DNA of 64,000 nucleotides from Kribbella pratensis (GTDB lineage: Bacteria > Actinomycetota > Actinomycetes > Propionibacteriales > Kribbellaceae), in contig NZ_SODP01000003.1 in NCBI RefSeq assembly GCF_004365355.1, positions 124,001 through 188,000 of the forward strand, read 5' to 3'. The position numbers and the translations under genes are program-made. Of the stretch, positions 7,734 to 15,133 are shown piece after piece. Position 1 is the stretch's first letter. Each line of letters starts with the position of its first letter. Below the pieces are notes generated by a model. The model was not told the DNA's origin and did no database searches. It saw nothing but the letters and a program-made list of their open reading frames with translations.

Positions 7734-8366
7734 CTACAGGGCGGCGCAGAAGGTCTTTGCCTTGGTGGTGATGGACGACCAGTTGGCCGCGGCGACGTCG
7801 GCGGGGGAGACGACGTCGGTGCCCGCGCTGACCGCCAGGGCGCCGGCGGCCAGGAAATCGTGCGCGTTGGTGGCGTTGACGCCGCCGGACGGGATCAGCG
7901 GTACGCCGGGGAACGGGCCGTTGAGGTCCTTGAAGTACTTCGGGCCGAGGTGATGCGCCGGGAAGATCTTCACCGCGGTCGAGCCGAGAGCCAGCGCCGT
8001 CATCACCTCGGAGGGGGTGAAGGCGCCCAGTACGACGGGGATCCCCGCGGCGCGCGCTGCTTCGGCGATGGCGGCGGCCTCGGGGCCTTGTCCGGGGGTG
8101 ACGAGGAACTGGGCGCCGGCGTTGATCGCCTGCGTTGCCTGATCGGCGGTCTGTACGGTGCCGGCGCCGACCACTGCCCCGGTCTCGGCGGCGGTGGACG
8201 CGGCGCGTTCCAGGTGCCGGGGGAGATCGGGGGTGGTGTAGGTGAGCTCGACGACATGGATGCCGCCGGCAACCAGTGCGGCGCAGAGGTCGCGGGCGTC
8301 GGAGATCTCCGGGGCGCGGACGACGGTCAGCACCCGGTCGGCTCGAAGCAGCTCCAAGGTGTTCAC
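7734..8366 (-). CDS. eda: 2-keto-3-deoxy-6-phosphogluconate (KDPG/KHG) aldolase
   Basis: 210-residue class I aldolase. Catalytic residues are present: Glu40 in HVVELTYTT, the GAGTV phosphate strand, Schiff-base Lys133 in AVKIFPA, and the terminal phosphate loop IPSGGVNATN. It splits KDPG into pyruvate and glyceraldehyde-3-phosphate. It is the last gene of a minus-strand operon with the deacylase (12-nt gap) and the PLP enzyme, and a KDG kinase lies on the divergent side. The KDPG it uses is therefore most likely made locally rather than by the classical Entner-Doudoroff dehydratase, which is not in the window. Confidence 0.9.
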   Translation of the reverse strand: MNTLELLRADRVLTVVRAPEISDARDLCAALVAGGIHVVELTYTTPDLPRHLERAASTAAETGAVVGAGTVQTADQATQAINAGAQFLVTPGQGPEAAAIAEAARAAGIPVVLGAFTPSEVMTALALGSTAVKIFPAHHLGPKYFKDLNGPFPGVPLIPSGGVNATNAHDFLAAGALAVSAGTDVVSPADVAAANWSSITTKAKTFCAAL

Positions 8367-8378
8367 AACGAGTTCCTC

Positions 8379-9968
8379 TCAGCTGGTGGTACGGCGAATG
8401 GCGTGGCCGGGGCGGGCGGTCGTTCGATGCGAGTCGTCGATGACGGCGACGCCGTTGACGAAGACGTACGGGATGCCTTCGGCCTGCTGGCGGGGCTCGG
8501 GGAAGGTGGCCGCGTCCCGGACCTTGGCGGGGTCGAAGAGCACCAGGTCGGCGGCGTATCCCTCGCGGACGAAGCCCCGGTCGGGTAGGCGGAGGCGGCG
8601 CGCCGCGCGGCCGGTGAGATGGTGGATGCAGTCGGTGAGCTCGAGGATGCCGAGCTCACGGACGTAATGGGCGAGGTAGCGGGGGAAGGTGCCCCAGGAA
8701 CGCGGGTGCGGCTTGCCGCCGACCAGGATCCCGTCCGAGCCGCCGGTGTGCGACGGGTGCTGCATGATCGCGCGGACGTTCTCCTCGTGGCCGACGTGCT
8801 GCAGGATCGACGTGGCGAGGTCGTCGCCGACCAGGAGGTCGAAGAAGATCTCGGCGGCAGGGGTGCCGGAGCGCGCCGAAAGCTCGGCGACGGTGTGACC
8901 GACGGCGTCGGCCAGCAGGGGGTTGCGGACGCCGCCGATCTCAATCGTGTCCCACTCGACGACGCAGCCGTGGCAACCGTCCGAGCCGACCTGCTCGAGC
9001 TCGTAGGTGATCTTCGCGCGGGCGTCCGGATCGCCGAGCCGGGACAGCAAGGCGTCCGGCCCACCCTCGGCGGTCCAGCTCGGCAGGATCGCGGCCAGAG
9101 TGGTTGCCCCAGGCAAGTACGGGTAGGTGTCGGTGGTGACGTCGATCCCGCCGGTGAGCGCCTCGTCGATCATCGCGACCAGCTCGACCCCGCGGCCGGC
9201 GTTCGGCGCGAAGTTCATCACCGCGTGCGTGAGGTGCAGCGCACAGCCGGAACGGCGTGCCACCTCGATCATCTCGGCGTACGCCTCGAGCGCGCCCTTG
9301 CCGTACGAGCGTTGGTGCGGGGCGTAGTACCCGCCGTACTGCGCGACGACCTCGCACAACTCGACGAGCTCGTCGGTGCCGGCGAACATACCGGGTGTGT
9401 ACGTCAGCCCGCTGCTCATCCCGACCGCGCCGTCCCGCAGGCCGTCCGCGAGCAGTTGCTTCATCGTCGCGAGTTCCGAAGCGGTCGCCGGACGGTTGGA
9501 CGTGCCAACGACCATCATCCGCAGCGTGCCCTGCGGGACCAGGTACGCCGCGTTGCAGGCTATGCCCTGGTCGAGGCGGTCGAGATACCCGGCGACGGTC
9601 GACCAGTTGAAGTCGAAGTCGTCCGGTTCACCGTTCCAGCCGGCGATCTGACGACGTACGACGGCCCGCGTCGGATCGTCGATCGGTGCGAACGACAGCC
9701 CGTCCTGGCCGAGCACCTCGAGTGTGACACCCTGGCTGACCTTCGCGGTGTGGTCGGGGTTGACCAGGATCTGCAGGTCCGAGTGCGAGTGCATGTCGAT
9801 GAACCCGGGCGACAGCACCAGCCCGTCGGCGTCGATCGTCCGGTCCGCCGCGGGCAGGTCGTGGCCGATGGCCACGATCCGTCCGGCGTCGACCGCGACG
9901 TCGGCGCGGTATCCGGGGGAGCCGGTGCCGTCGATGACCAGCGCCCGGGTGATGAGGAGACCGGTCAC
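8379..9968 (-). CDS. N-acyl-D-amino-acid deacylase-family amidohydrolase (possible N-acetyl-D-glucosaminate deacetylase)
   Basis: 529 residues. Amidohydrolase metal site: H60xH62 in GFIDMHSHSD, His218 (APHQRSYG), His245/His248 (LHLTHA) and Asp412 in HTGGSDGILVGGKPHP. It hydrolyses an acyl group from an amine, classically N-acyl-D-amino acids. The segment that reads GNCG in typical D-aminoacylases, with a metal-bridging Cys, reads GQDG (residues 87-90) here, so chemistry or substrate may differ. GTG start at 9968. Given its operon partners (PLP enzyme, KDPG aldolase, KDG kinase), N-acetyl-D-glucosaminate is an attractive substrate. That is inference. Confidence 0.8.
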   Translation of the reverse strand: MTGLLITRALVIDGTGSPGYRADVAVDAGRIVAIGHDLPAADRTIDADGLVLSPGFIDMHSHSDLQILVNPDHTAKVSQGVTLEVLGQDGLSFAPIDDPTRAVVRRQIAGWNGEPDDFDFNWSTVAGYLDRLDQGIACNAAYLVPQGTLRMMVVGTSNRPATASELATMKQLLADGLRDGAVGMSSGLTYTPGMFAGTDELVELCEVVAQYGGYYAPHQRSYGKGALEAYAEMIEVARRSGCALHLTHAVMNFAPNAGRGVELVAMIDEALTGGIDVTTDTYPYLPGATTLAAILPSWTAEGGPDALLSRLGDPDARAKITYELEQVGSDGCHGCVVEWDTIEIGGVRNPLLADAVGHTVAELSARSGTPAAEIFFDLLVGDDLATSILQHVGHEENVRAIMQHPSHTGGSDGILVGGKPHPRSWGTFPRYLAHYVRELGILELTDCIHHLTGRAARRLRLPDRGFVREGYAADLVLFDPAKVRDAATFPEPRQQAEGIPYVFVNGVAVIDDSHRTTARPGHAIRRTTS

Positions 9969-10051
9969 GGGGCCTCCCGTCCTGGACTGAGGAGCGGAGG
10001 GAGCGAAGCGACCGGAGCGACGAGGGAAGGACGGGAGTTCCAGCCCCGTGA
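9965..10051. repeat. Long inverted repeat enclosing GAGCG-rich purine tract
   Basis: Outer arms TCACGGGG (9965-9972) and CCCCGTGA (10044-10051) and inner arms CTCCCGTCCT (9974-9983) and AGGACGGGAG (10028-10037) are perfect complements. The 44-nt interior carries imperfect GGAGCG/GAGCGA/GAAGCGAC iterations. It fills the gap between the PLP-enzyme stop and the deacylase start and includes the deacylase start codon. It may be a REP-like extragenic element or an mRNA stabiliser/processing hairpin within the operon. Confidence 0.6.
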
Positions 10052-10088
10052 CCCGTCGCGCCGGAGGCGTGGCATCAATAGAGTCATC

Positions 10089-11393
10089 TCAGAAGAACGT
10101 CCGGACCAGGTCGACGATGACCGGATCGGCCGCGTCGGGGTCGTCGATGACCGGGATCAGGCCCCACTTGTCGAACGCCGTACAGGGGTGGGAGAGGCCG
10201 ACGCGGAGTTCGTCGCCGATCACCACCGACTGCTCGTCGCCGAAGCGCAGGTAGCCGTGCTGGTCGTTCAGGTTGGTGACGGTCATCCCGGTGGCAGGCA
10301 GGATCGGCGAACCCTCGGCCCGCGGCCGGATCAGCTGCGGTTCGGGCCAGTCCTGGTCGAAGGGGAAGTCGCGACGCCCGCCGTCGAAGATCGCCAGGCC
10401 GGGCTCTGGCTGGGACGTGATCCGCATCCAGCCGTGCATCGCCGAGACGAGTTGCTCGCCGTCGGTCCGCGGGTGCTCGCCGAGCGGAGACACCCGGCGG
10501 TACAGCCCGTCGTCGTGGGTGATGTAAGCGCCCGATCGCAGTACCACCCGCGCGCCGTCGCCGGCCTCCGATGCGAGGACCTTCGCGACCTGCTCGAAGT
10601 ACTGGCTCCCGCCCGCACTGACGATGGGTACGACGTCCGCGTCGTACACGCTCTTGAGCCGGTGGTGGACCTCGGCCAGGTCGCGCAGGTACGCGCGGAC
10701 CTCCTCGAGGTTGGCCTCGTCGACACCGTGCCCGATCGCGCCTTCGTACCCGGCCACGCCGACGAGCCGCAGCGTCGACGCGTCCGCGATCGCATGGCCG
10801 ACGGCCAGAGCGGTCTCGGCATCGCGGGCGCCGGTCCGGCCGCCGATGCCGCCGACCTCGACCATGACATCGAGCGGGCGCGCGTCGGGTCCGACGTACG
10901 CCGACCGTGCTGCCTCCATGATCTCGACGGTGCGGACCGAGTCGGCCCACACCATCACCTCGAACGACGGGTCCGCGGCGAGCTCGTCCGCGATCCAGCG
11001 GAGTTGCAGCGGGGAGATCACGGCGTTCGCGATCAGCACCCGCTGTACGCCGTACGCGCGGGCGACGCCGAGCTGGAAGCCGTTCGCGAGCGTGATCCCC
11101 CAGGCGCCGGCATCCAGCTGCATAGCCCAGAGGGCGGGCGCCATCGTCGTCTTGCCGTGCGGCGCGAGCTCGACGCCGTGGCGTTTGCACCAGGTGTCGA
11201 GCGTGTCCACGTTGTGCCGCAGGCCCGGTGCGGACAGCGTCATCAGTGGGGTGGGCAGCTGGGAGAGCCGTGGCCGGTCGGCGACGACCTCGGCGACGGT
11301 CCGGCCCCAGAAGCCGGGCGGCAGGGCCTTGTCCCGCCAGCTCACCTGCTGGTCAGCGAGAGCGGCGACGGCGGCGGCATCGTAAGCAGGCAT
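10089..11393 (-). CDS. D-threonine-aldolase/D-serine-dehydratase-fold PLP enzyme (possible D-glucosaminate dehydratase)
   Basis: 434 residues, fold-type III PLP enzyme. PLP Lys81 lies in APHGKTTMAP, the glycine-rich AGGSQYF segment binds phosphate, and a C-terminal metal site is present as His402/Cys404 in SHPCTAFDKW. The family includes D-Thr aldolase, D-Ser dehydratase and, as I recall, D-glucosaminate dehydratase, which converts D-glucosaminate to 2-keto-3-deoxygluconate plus ammonia. The flanking KDG kinase and KDPG aldolase favour the last role. I place the start at ATG 11393 (AGGGGATCAG upstream). A longer frame from ATG 11435 would begin inside the palindromic operator. Confidence 0.8.
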   Translation of the reverse strand: MPAYDAAAVAALADQQVSWRDKALPPGFWGRTVAEVVADRPRLSQLPTPLMTLSAPGLRHNVDTLDTWCKRHGVELAPHGKTTMAPALWAMQLDAGAWGITLANGFQLGVARAYGVQRVLIANAVISPLQLRWIADELAADPSFEVMVWADSVRTVEIMEAARSAYVGPDARPLDVMVEVGGIGGRTGARDAETALAVGHAIADASTLRLVGVAGYEGAIGHGVDEANLEEVRAYLRDLAEVHHRLKSVYDADVVPIVSAGGSQYFEQVAKVLASEAGDGARVVLRSGAYITHDDGLYRRVSPLGEHPRTDGEQLVSAMHGWMRITSQPEPGLAIFDGGRRDFPFDQDWPEPQLIRPRAEGSPILPATGMTVTNLNDQHGYLRFGDEQSVVIGDELRVGLSHPCTAFDKWGLIPVIDDPDAADPVIVDLVRTFF

Positions 11394-11416
11394 CTGATCC
11401 CCTGGGGTCGAAGTTG

Positions 11417-11446
11417 CAGAATACGCAACGCTCATTGCGTATTCTG
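11417..11446. promoter_or_regulatory. Palindromic operator between divergent deacylase and kinase operons
   Basis: Perfect 12-bp arms CAGAATACGCAA (11417-11428) and TTGCGTATTCTG (11435-11446) are separated by 6 bp. A further TTGCGT half-site lies at 11476-11481. The right arm overlaps the best -35 position for the kinase promoter, so a bound protein would block it. The IclR protein encoded by the second gene of the kinase operon is the natural candidate ligand. Confidence 0.75.
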
Positions 11447-11464
11447 ACTCGTCGGTTGTAGCAT
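11435..11464 (+). promoter_or_regulatory. Putative promoter of the KDG kinase-IclR-RidA operon
   Basis: TAGCAT at 11459-11464 fits TANNNT. TTGCGT at 11435-11440 lies 18 nt upstream as a weak -35 and is itself the right arm of the operator. The predicted 5' UTR is about 55 nt. Confidence 0.4.
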
Positions 11465-11525
11465 CGCGGCCAAAGTTGCGTCAACGCACACCCCCATCCC
11501 ATCACCCCGCCGCCAAGGAGTGCCG

Positions 11526-12536
11526 ATGCCCGAACCGCTCCCTGAGACGGCCCCCGAGACAGCCCGCGAGACAGCCCCCGAGACAGCCGCAGTCTGCATC
11601 GGCGAAGCGATGATCATGCTGGCCGGCGGGCCGGGGCCGCTCGCGGATGTCGAGGTGTTCCGGCGGTCGGTCGGCGGCGCGGAGTGCAACGTGGCCGGCG
11701 GCCTTGCTGCGCTGGGTGTTCCGACGGCGTGGATCTCGAGGCTGGGGGATGACGGGTTCGGTCAGCACGTACTGCGGGATCTGCAGCAGCGGGGCGTTGA
11801 GGTCGGGGGCGTGGAGGTGGACGAGGTCCGGCCGACGGCTCTGTATGTGAAGGAGTCGGAAGACGGTCGCTCGCGGATGCACTACTACCGGACCGGGTCT
11901 GCGGCTGCCGCTATGGACCCCGCGTTCCTGGACCGGCCCGCTGTGCGCGAACGGCTCGAGCAGGCGCGGCTGGTGCACACCACCGGCATCACTGCGGCGA
12001 TCTCTGCGAGCAGCGCGCAGATGTTGGAGCGGTTGGCCACGGAGCCGCGGTCGTTCCTGCTGAGCGTCGACCTGAACTGGCGGCCGATGCTGTGGCGGGA
12101 CAAGGATCCGGCTCCGCTGTGGCGGTTGCTGAAGGCGGCCGACATCGTGCTGATCGGCGCGGATGAGGCGGAGGTCTTTGCGGGGACCCGTGATCCGGAC
12201 GAGTTGTACGAGCGTCTGGGGGCGAAGACCTTGGTGGTGAAGGACGACGCGCACATTGCGATGGTGCTCGAGCCGGATGGACGCACCGAGGTCCCAGCGC
12301 TGACCGTCGACGTCGTCGAGACGGTCGGAGCGGGGGATGCGTTTGCGGCGGGGTTCCTCACCGGCACGTTGCAGAAGCTTCCGATGGTTCAGCGGTTGCG
12401 GTTGGGGCATTTGACCGCCGCCGCTGTGCTGACGGCGCCAGAGGATCACGCGCCACCCCCGGCGCCGGAGGTGCGGGAGCGGTTGCTGAACTGCACCGAC
12501 GAGGCGTGGGCGGCTACGAAGATCGGCCCGGCATGA
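11526..12536 (+). CDS. kdgK: 2-keto-3-deoxygluconate kinase (PfkB family sugar kinase)
   Basis: 336 residues, ribokinase/PfkB fold. N-terminal GGAECNVAGGLAALG, substrate strand SVDLNWRPMLW, DEAEVFAG, and the catalytic anion-hole motif VETVGAGDAFAAGF with Asp271. It phosphorylates KDG to KDPG, the substrate of the aldolase across the divergent promoter. ATG 11526 has AAGGAG 5 nt upstream. Residues 6-21 are four imperfect PETA repeats coded by 12-bp tandem repeats, an oddity outside the kinase fold. The stop overlaps the IclR start (ATGA). Other 2-keto-sugar kinases cannot be excluded. Confidence 0.82.
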   Translation: MPEPLPETAPETARETAPETAAVCIGEAMIMLAGGPGPLADVEVFRRSVGGAECNVAGGLAALGVPTAWISRLGDDGFGQHVLRDLQQRGVEVGGVEVDEVRPTALYVKESEDGRSRMHYYRTGSAAAAMDPAFLDRPAVRERLEQARLVHTTGITAAISASSAQMLERLATEPRSFLLSVDLNWRPMLWRDKDPAPLWRLLKAADIVLIGADEAEVFAGTRDPDELYERLGAKTLVVKDDAHIAMVLEPDGRTEVPALTVDVVETVGAGDAFAAGFLTGTLQKLPMVQRLRLGHLTAAAVLTAPEDHAPPPAPEVRERLLNCTDEAWAATKIGPA

Positions 12537-13267
12537 GTCAGAGCCTCGGTCGGGCGCTGCAGATCCTCACCAGTCTCGGTGAGGGCGAGCGCTCGCTCGA
12601 CCAGCTCGCCGCGGAGTTGGGCGTTCACAAGACCACAGTGCTGCGGCTGCTGCGCACCATGGAAGCAGACCGGTTCGTACGCCGGGACGCCGCGCACCGC
12701 TACCGGCTCGGGTCCCGCCTGTTCGCTCTCGCGGACGTAGCGCGCGAGCAACACGTCGTACGTGAAGTTGCTGCACCGCATCTGCGTGAGCTGAACCAGA
12801 AGACCGGCCAGACCGTCCACCTCGCGGCGTGGGAGAACGGTGAGGTCATCTACGTCGACAAGCTCGACAGCGTGCGATCGGTGCGGATGTACTCCCAGAT
12901 CGGCGTACCGGCCGCGCTGCACTGCACTGCTGTCGGCAAGGTCCTGCTCGCTGCGCAGCCCAAGCGGCCGCGGGAGGCGCTGATCGAGTCACTGGACTAT
13001 CACGTGTACACGCCGAACACGATCACCGACCCGGACCGGCTGCGGGACGAGCTGGACACCGTCAGGGAGCGTGGCTGGGCCCAGGACAAGGCGGAGCACG
13101 AGGCGTTCATCAACTGCATCGGTGCGCCGCTGAAGGACAGCAGCGGTCGCGTTGTGGGGGCCGTGTCGCTGTCGGTTCCCGACGTACTGCTGAACTATGA
13201 GCAGGTGCTCGAACTGCTACCCGAGCTGCTCGCCACCGCCAACGCGATCAGTGCCGACTACAACTGA
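12533..13267 (+). CDS. IclR-family transcriptional regulator
   Basis: 244 residues. The N-terminal winged helix (LGRALQILTSLGEGERSLDQ; LGVHKTTVLRLLRTMEADRF) is followed by the IclR effector domain (TVHLAAWENGEVIYVDKLDS; ALHCTAVGKVLLA; RGWAQDKAEHEAFINCIGAP). The ATG at 12533 overlaps the kinase TGA. Members often bind keto acids such as KDG (KdgR-type). Its place between the kinase and RidA, with a strong palindrome upstream, suggests local control of both divergent operons. Confidence 0.9.
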   Translation: MSQSLGRALQILTSLGEGERSLDQLAAELGVHKTTVLRLLRTMEADRFVRRDAAHRYRLGSRLFALADVAREQHVVREVAAPHLRELNQKTGQTVHLAAWENGEVIYVDKLDSVRSVRMYSQIGVPAALHCTAVGKVLLAAQPKRPREALIESLDYHVYTPNTITDPDRLRDELDTVRERGWAQDKAEHEAFINCIGAPLKDSSGRVVGAVSLSVPDVLLNYEQVLELLPELLATANAISADYN

Positions 13268-13282
13268 GAGGTGTCAGACCTG

Positions 13283-13687
13283 ATGTCCGACAAGACCGTC
13301 GTCTCCACCACCGACGCGCCGCCGCCGATGCCCGTGTTCTCCCAGGGCGTCCGCAAGGGCAACATCCTGCAGGTGTCCGGCCAGGGCTCGGTCGACCCGG
13401 CCAGCGGCGACTTCGTGTTCCACGGTGACGTGAAGGCCCAGACCACCCGTGTCCTGCAGAACATCGAAGCGATCCTGAAGGCCGGCGGGGCGAGTATCGA
13501 CGACGTGGTCATGCTCCGCGTCTACCTCACCGAGCGCGACAACTTCGCCGCGATGAACGAGGCGTACGCCGACTTCGTGTCGACCCGCACCCCGAGCGGC
13601 GTCCTCCCGTCCCGCACCACCGTCTTCACCGGCCTCCCGCTGCCGGACATGCTCGTCGAGATCGACGCCCTCGCCGTTCTGAGCTAG
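13283..13687 (+). CDS. RidA-family enamine/imine deaminase
   Basis: 134 residues of the YjgF/YER057c/UK114 family. Conserved features: GNILQVSGQGSVDPASGDF, VVMLRVYLTERDNF, the active-site Arg of LPSRTTVF, and the terminal VEIDALAVL. RidA hydrolyses reactive enamine/imine intermediates released by PLP dehydratases, which fits the PLP enzyme in the divergent operon. Start ATG 13283 follows GAGAGG; the in-frame GTG at 13271 overlaps that site. It overlaps the convergent SUKH gene by 4 nt. Confidence 0.88.
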   Translation: MSDKTVVSTTDAPPPMPVFSQGVRKGNILQVSGQGSVDPASGDFVFHGDVKAQTTRVLQNIEAILKAGGASIDDVVMLRVYLTERDNFAAMNEAYADFVSTRTPSGVLPSRTTVFTGLPLPDMLVEIDALAVLS

Positions 13688-14271
13688 TTCTGTGCTGGTG
13701 CTCGGACCAGCGGCTCGTCGTTGACGGCCTGCTGGTCCGGCCCGCGGTCCCACCACAGCTCCTGCCGGGTGGTGAGGTACGGATACCAGCCGTTGACCCC
13801 CGTGCCGTGGTGCAACGAGTGCACCACCTCTGACAGGTAGGCCGCGAGGTCCGGCCAGCCGTCCGTGAAGTCGCCGGTGCCGTCGTGAGCCGCCATGCCG
13901 AGGCGACCGGTGCGGACGTCGATGACCTGGAGGTCGCCATCGCTGTCGGCCCAGGGGATCCAGGCGGGATGCCAGTACGGCTCCGTAGCAGGCGGACGGA
14001 CGACGAACCCGCCGAAATCCGCCGCCAGCTCCATCCGCAACTGCCGGCTCTGGGCAATCTGAGCAGCACTCGACGGCTGCGCCTCGGGCAGCAGGTTCGC
14101 CCACGCCGTGAGGCCGTTACGGCAGCGCAGCGACTCGATCAGCTCAGGTGGCAGCTCGACAGCGACCCGTAGGTCCGATTCAGTGGCCGGCGGTGCGAGT
14201 ACGGCGTACGTCGTGGGCGCGTGCTGGTAGAGCCAGCTGTCGAGGGCGCTCCAGCACGCAGTGATGTTCAC
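13684..14271 (-). CDS. SMI1/KNR4 (SUKH) family protein
   Basis: 195 residues from the GTG at 14271. A longer frame to 14451 would run into the divergent IclR gene and has no support. The SUKH pattern is visible: PPELIESLRCRNGLTAWANL, then AADFGGFVVRPP, YWHPAWIPWADSDGDLQVID and DFTDGWPDLAAYLSEVVHSL. SUKH domains occur as immunity proteins of polymorphic toxins and as regulatory modules. No toxin gene is adjacent, so this looks like an orphan. Confidence 0.72.
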   Translation of the reverse strand: MNITACWSALDSWLYQHAPTTYAVLAPPATESDLRVAVELPPELIESLRCRNGLTAWANLLPEAQPSSAAQIAQSRQLRMELAADFGGFVVRPPATEPYWHPAWIPWADSDGDLQVIDVRTGRLGMAAHDGTGDFTDGWPDLAAYLSEVVHSLHHGTGVNGWYPYLTTRQELWWDRGPDQQAVNDEPLVRAPAQN

Positions 14272-14295
14272 CGGCTGGACCCTATCTCGACAGGC

Positions 14296-14312
14296 ATCCC
14301 GTATGGCGGGAT
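14296..14312. promoter_or_regulatory. Palindrome upstream of second IclR gene
   Basis: ATCCCG (14296-14301) and CGGGAT (14307-14312) are separated by TATGG. It sits 11 nt before the IclR ATG and between the divergent SUKH and IclR-MFS units, a plausible autoregulatory operator. Confidence 0.45.
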
Positions 14313-14323
14313 ATGGTTTCACA

Positions 14324-15133
14324 ATGCAGGAAACGCGAGGGTCGGTGCAGTCCATAGACAGGGCTGTGGCGCTCCTGCGGTGTTTCGACGCGCGTACTCC
14401 GGATCTCGGGATCAGTGATCTGGCCCGGGCGACCGGTCTGTCCACGAGCACCGTGCATCGGCTGTTGCTGGCGATGCAAGAGAACGGGCTCGTCCGGCAG
14501 ACGGCTCACCGGCGGTACGCGATCGGTCCGCTGGTCGTGCAGCTCGCGCACAGCGGTGGGATTCCGGCAGGCCTGCGGGACGCTGCGATGCCAGTGCTCC
14601 GTGCACTCCGCGATGACACAGGGGAGACCGCGGCCGTGCACGAGCTGCTGCCGTCCGGGCAGCGCGTCGTACTGGACCAGGTCGAGAGTCACCACCAGCT
14701 GCGCCGTACCTACACGGAATTCGGCCTGCCGGTCGCGTTACCGCTCGGTGCGCCGGGGAAGTCGTTGCTCGCGTTCCTGCCGTTCGAGCGGCAGCAGGAG
14801 GTCCTGAAGGGCCCGCTCGAGCAGGTCCAGCCGGCCACCATCACCGATCCCGGCGTACTGGCCGAGCAGTTCGCGGACATCCGCCGGCGCGGGTACGCGA
14901 TGTCGAGGACCGAGCGGACCGCGGGGATCTGCAGCGTGGCGGCGCCGGTGTTCGGCTACTCCGGACAGGTCGCGGGCTGTCTGAGTGTGTCCGGCCCCGA
15001 GATGCGGATGCCGGTGGAGCGGATGGAGGAGTTCGGGATGAGGGTCGTCGCGGGTGCCTGGTCGGTGTCGGAGTTGCTGGGCGCCACCCCGGCCGCACGG
15101 GACCGCAGTACGGCGCTGGCCGGCGGCCGGTGA
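14324..15133 (+). CDS. IclR-family transcriptional regulator (second)
   Basis: 269 residues. Winged helix: VQSIDRAVALLRCF, DLARATGLSTSTVHRLLLAM. Effector domain: RVVLDQVESHHQLRRTYTEF, LPLGAPGKSLLAFL, RGYAMSRTERTAGICSVAAP and GCLSVSGPEMRM. ATG 14324 is chosen because the frame upstream (14261) overlaps the divergent promoter region. Its TGA overlaps the MFS start (TGATG), so it most likely controls that transporter. Confidence 0.88.
   Translation: MQETRGSVQSIDRAVALLRCFDARTPDLGISDLARATGLSTSTVHRLLLAMQENGLVRQTAHRRYAIGPLVVQLAHSGGIPAGLRDAAMPVLRALRDDTGETAAVHELLPSGQRVVLDQVESHHQLRRTYTEFGLPVALPLGAPGKSLLAFLPFERQQEVLKGPLEQVQPATITDPGVLAEQFADIRRRGYAMSRTERTAGICSVAAPVFGYSGQVAGCLSVSGPEMRMPVERMEEFGMRVVAGAWSVSELLGATPAARDRSTALAGGR

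Noticed and set aside
8619..11447. 942-codon plus-strand frame opposite the deacylase and PLP-enzyme genes
   Set aside because: Spans two well-supported opposite-strand enzymes and the operator palindrome; no protein-like motifs.
14272..14451. N-terminal extension of the SUKH gene to 14451
   Set aside because: Would overlap the divergent IclR coding region and the palindrome; the extra residues are Arg/Ser-rich shadow sequence.
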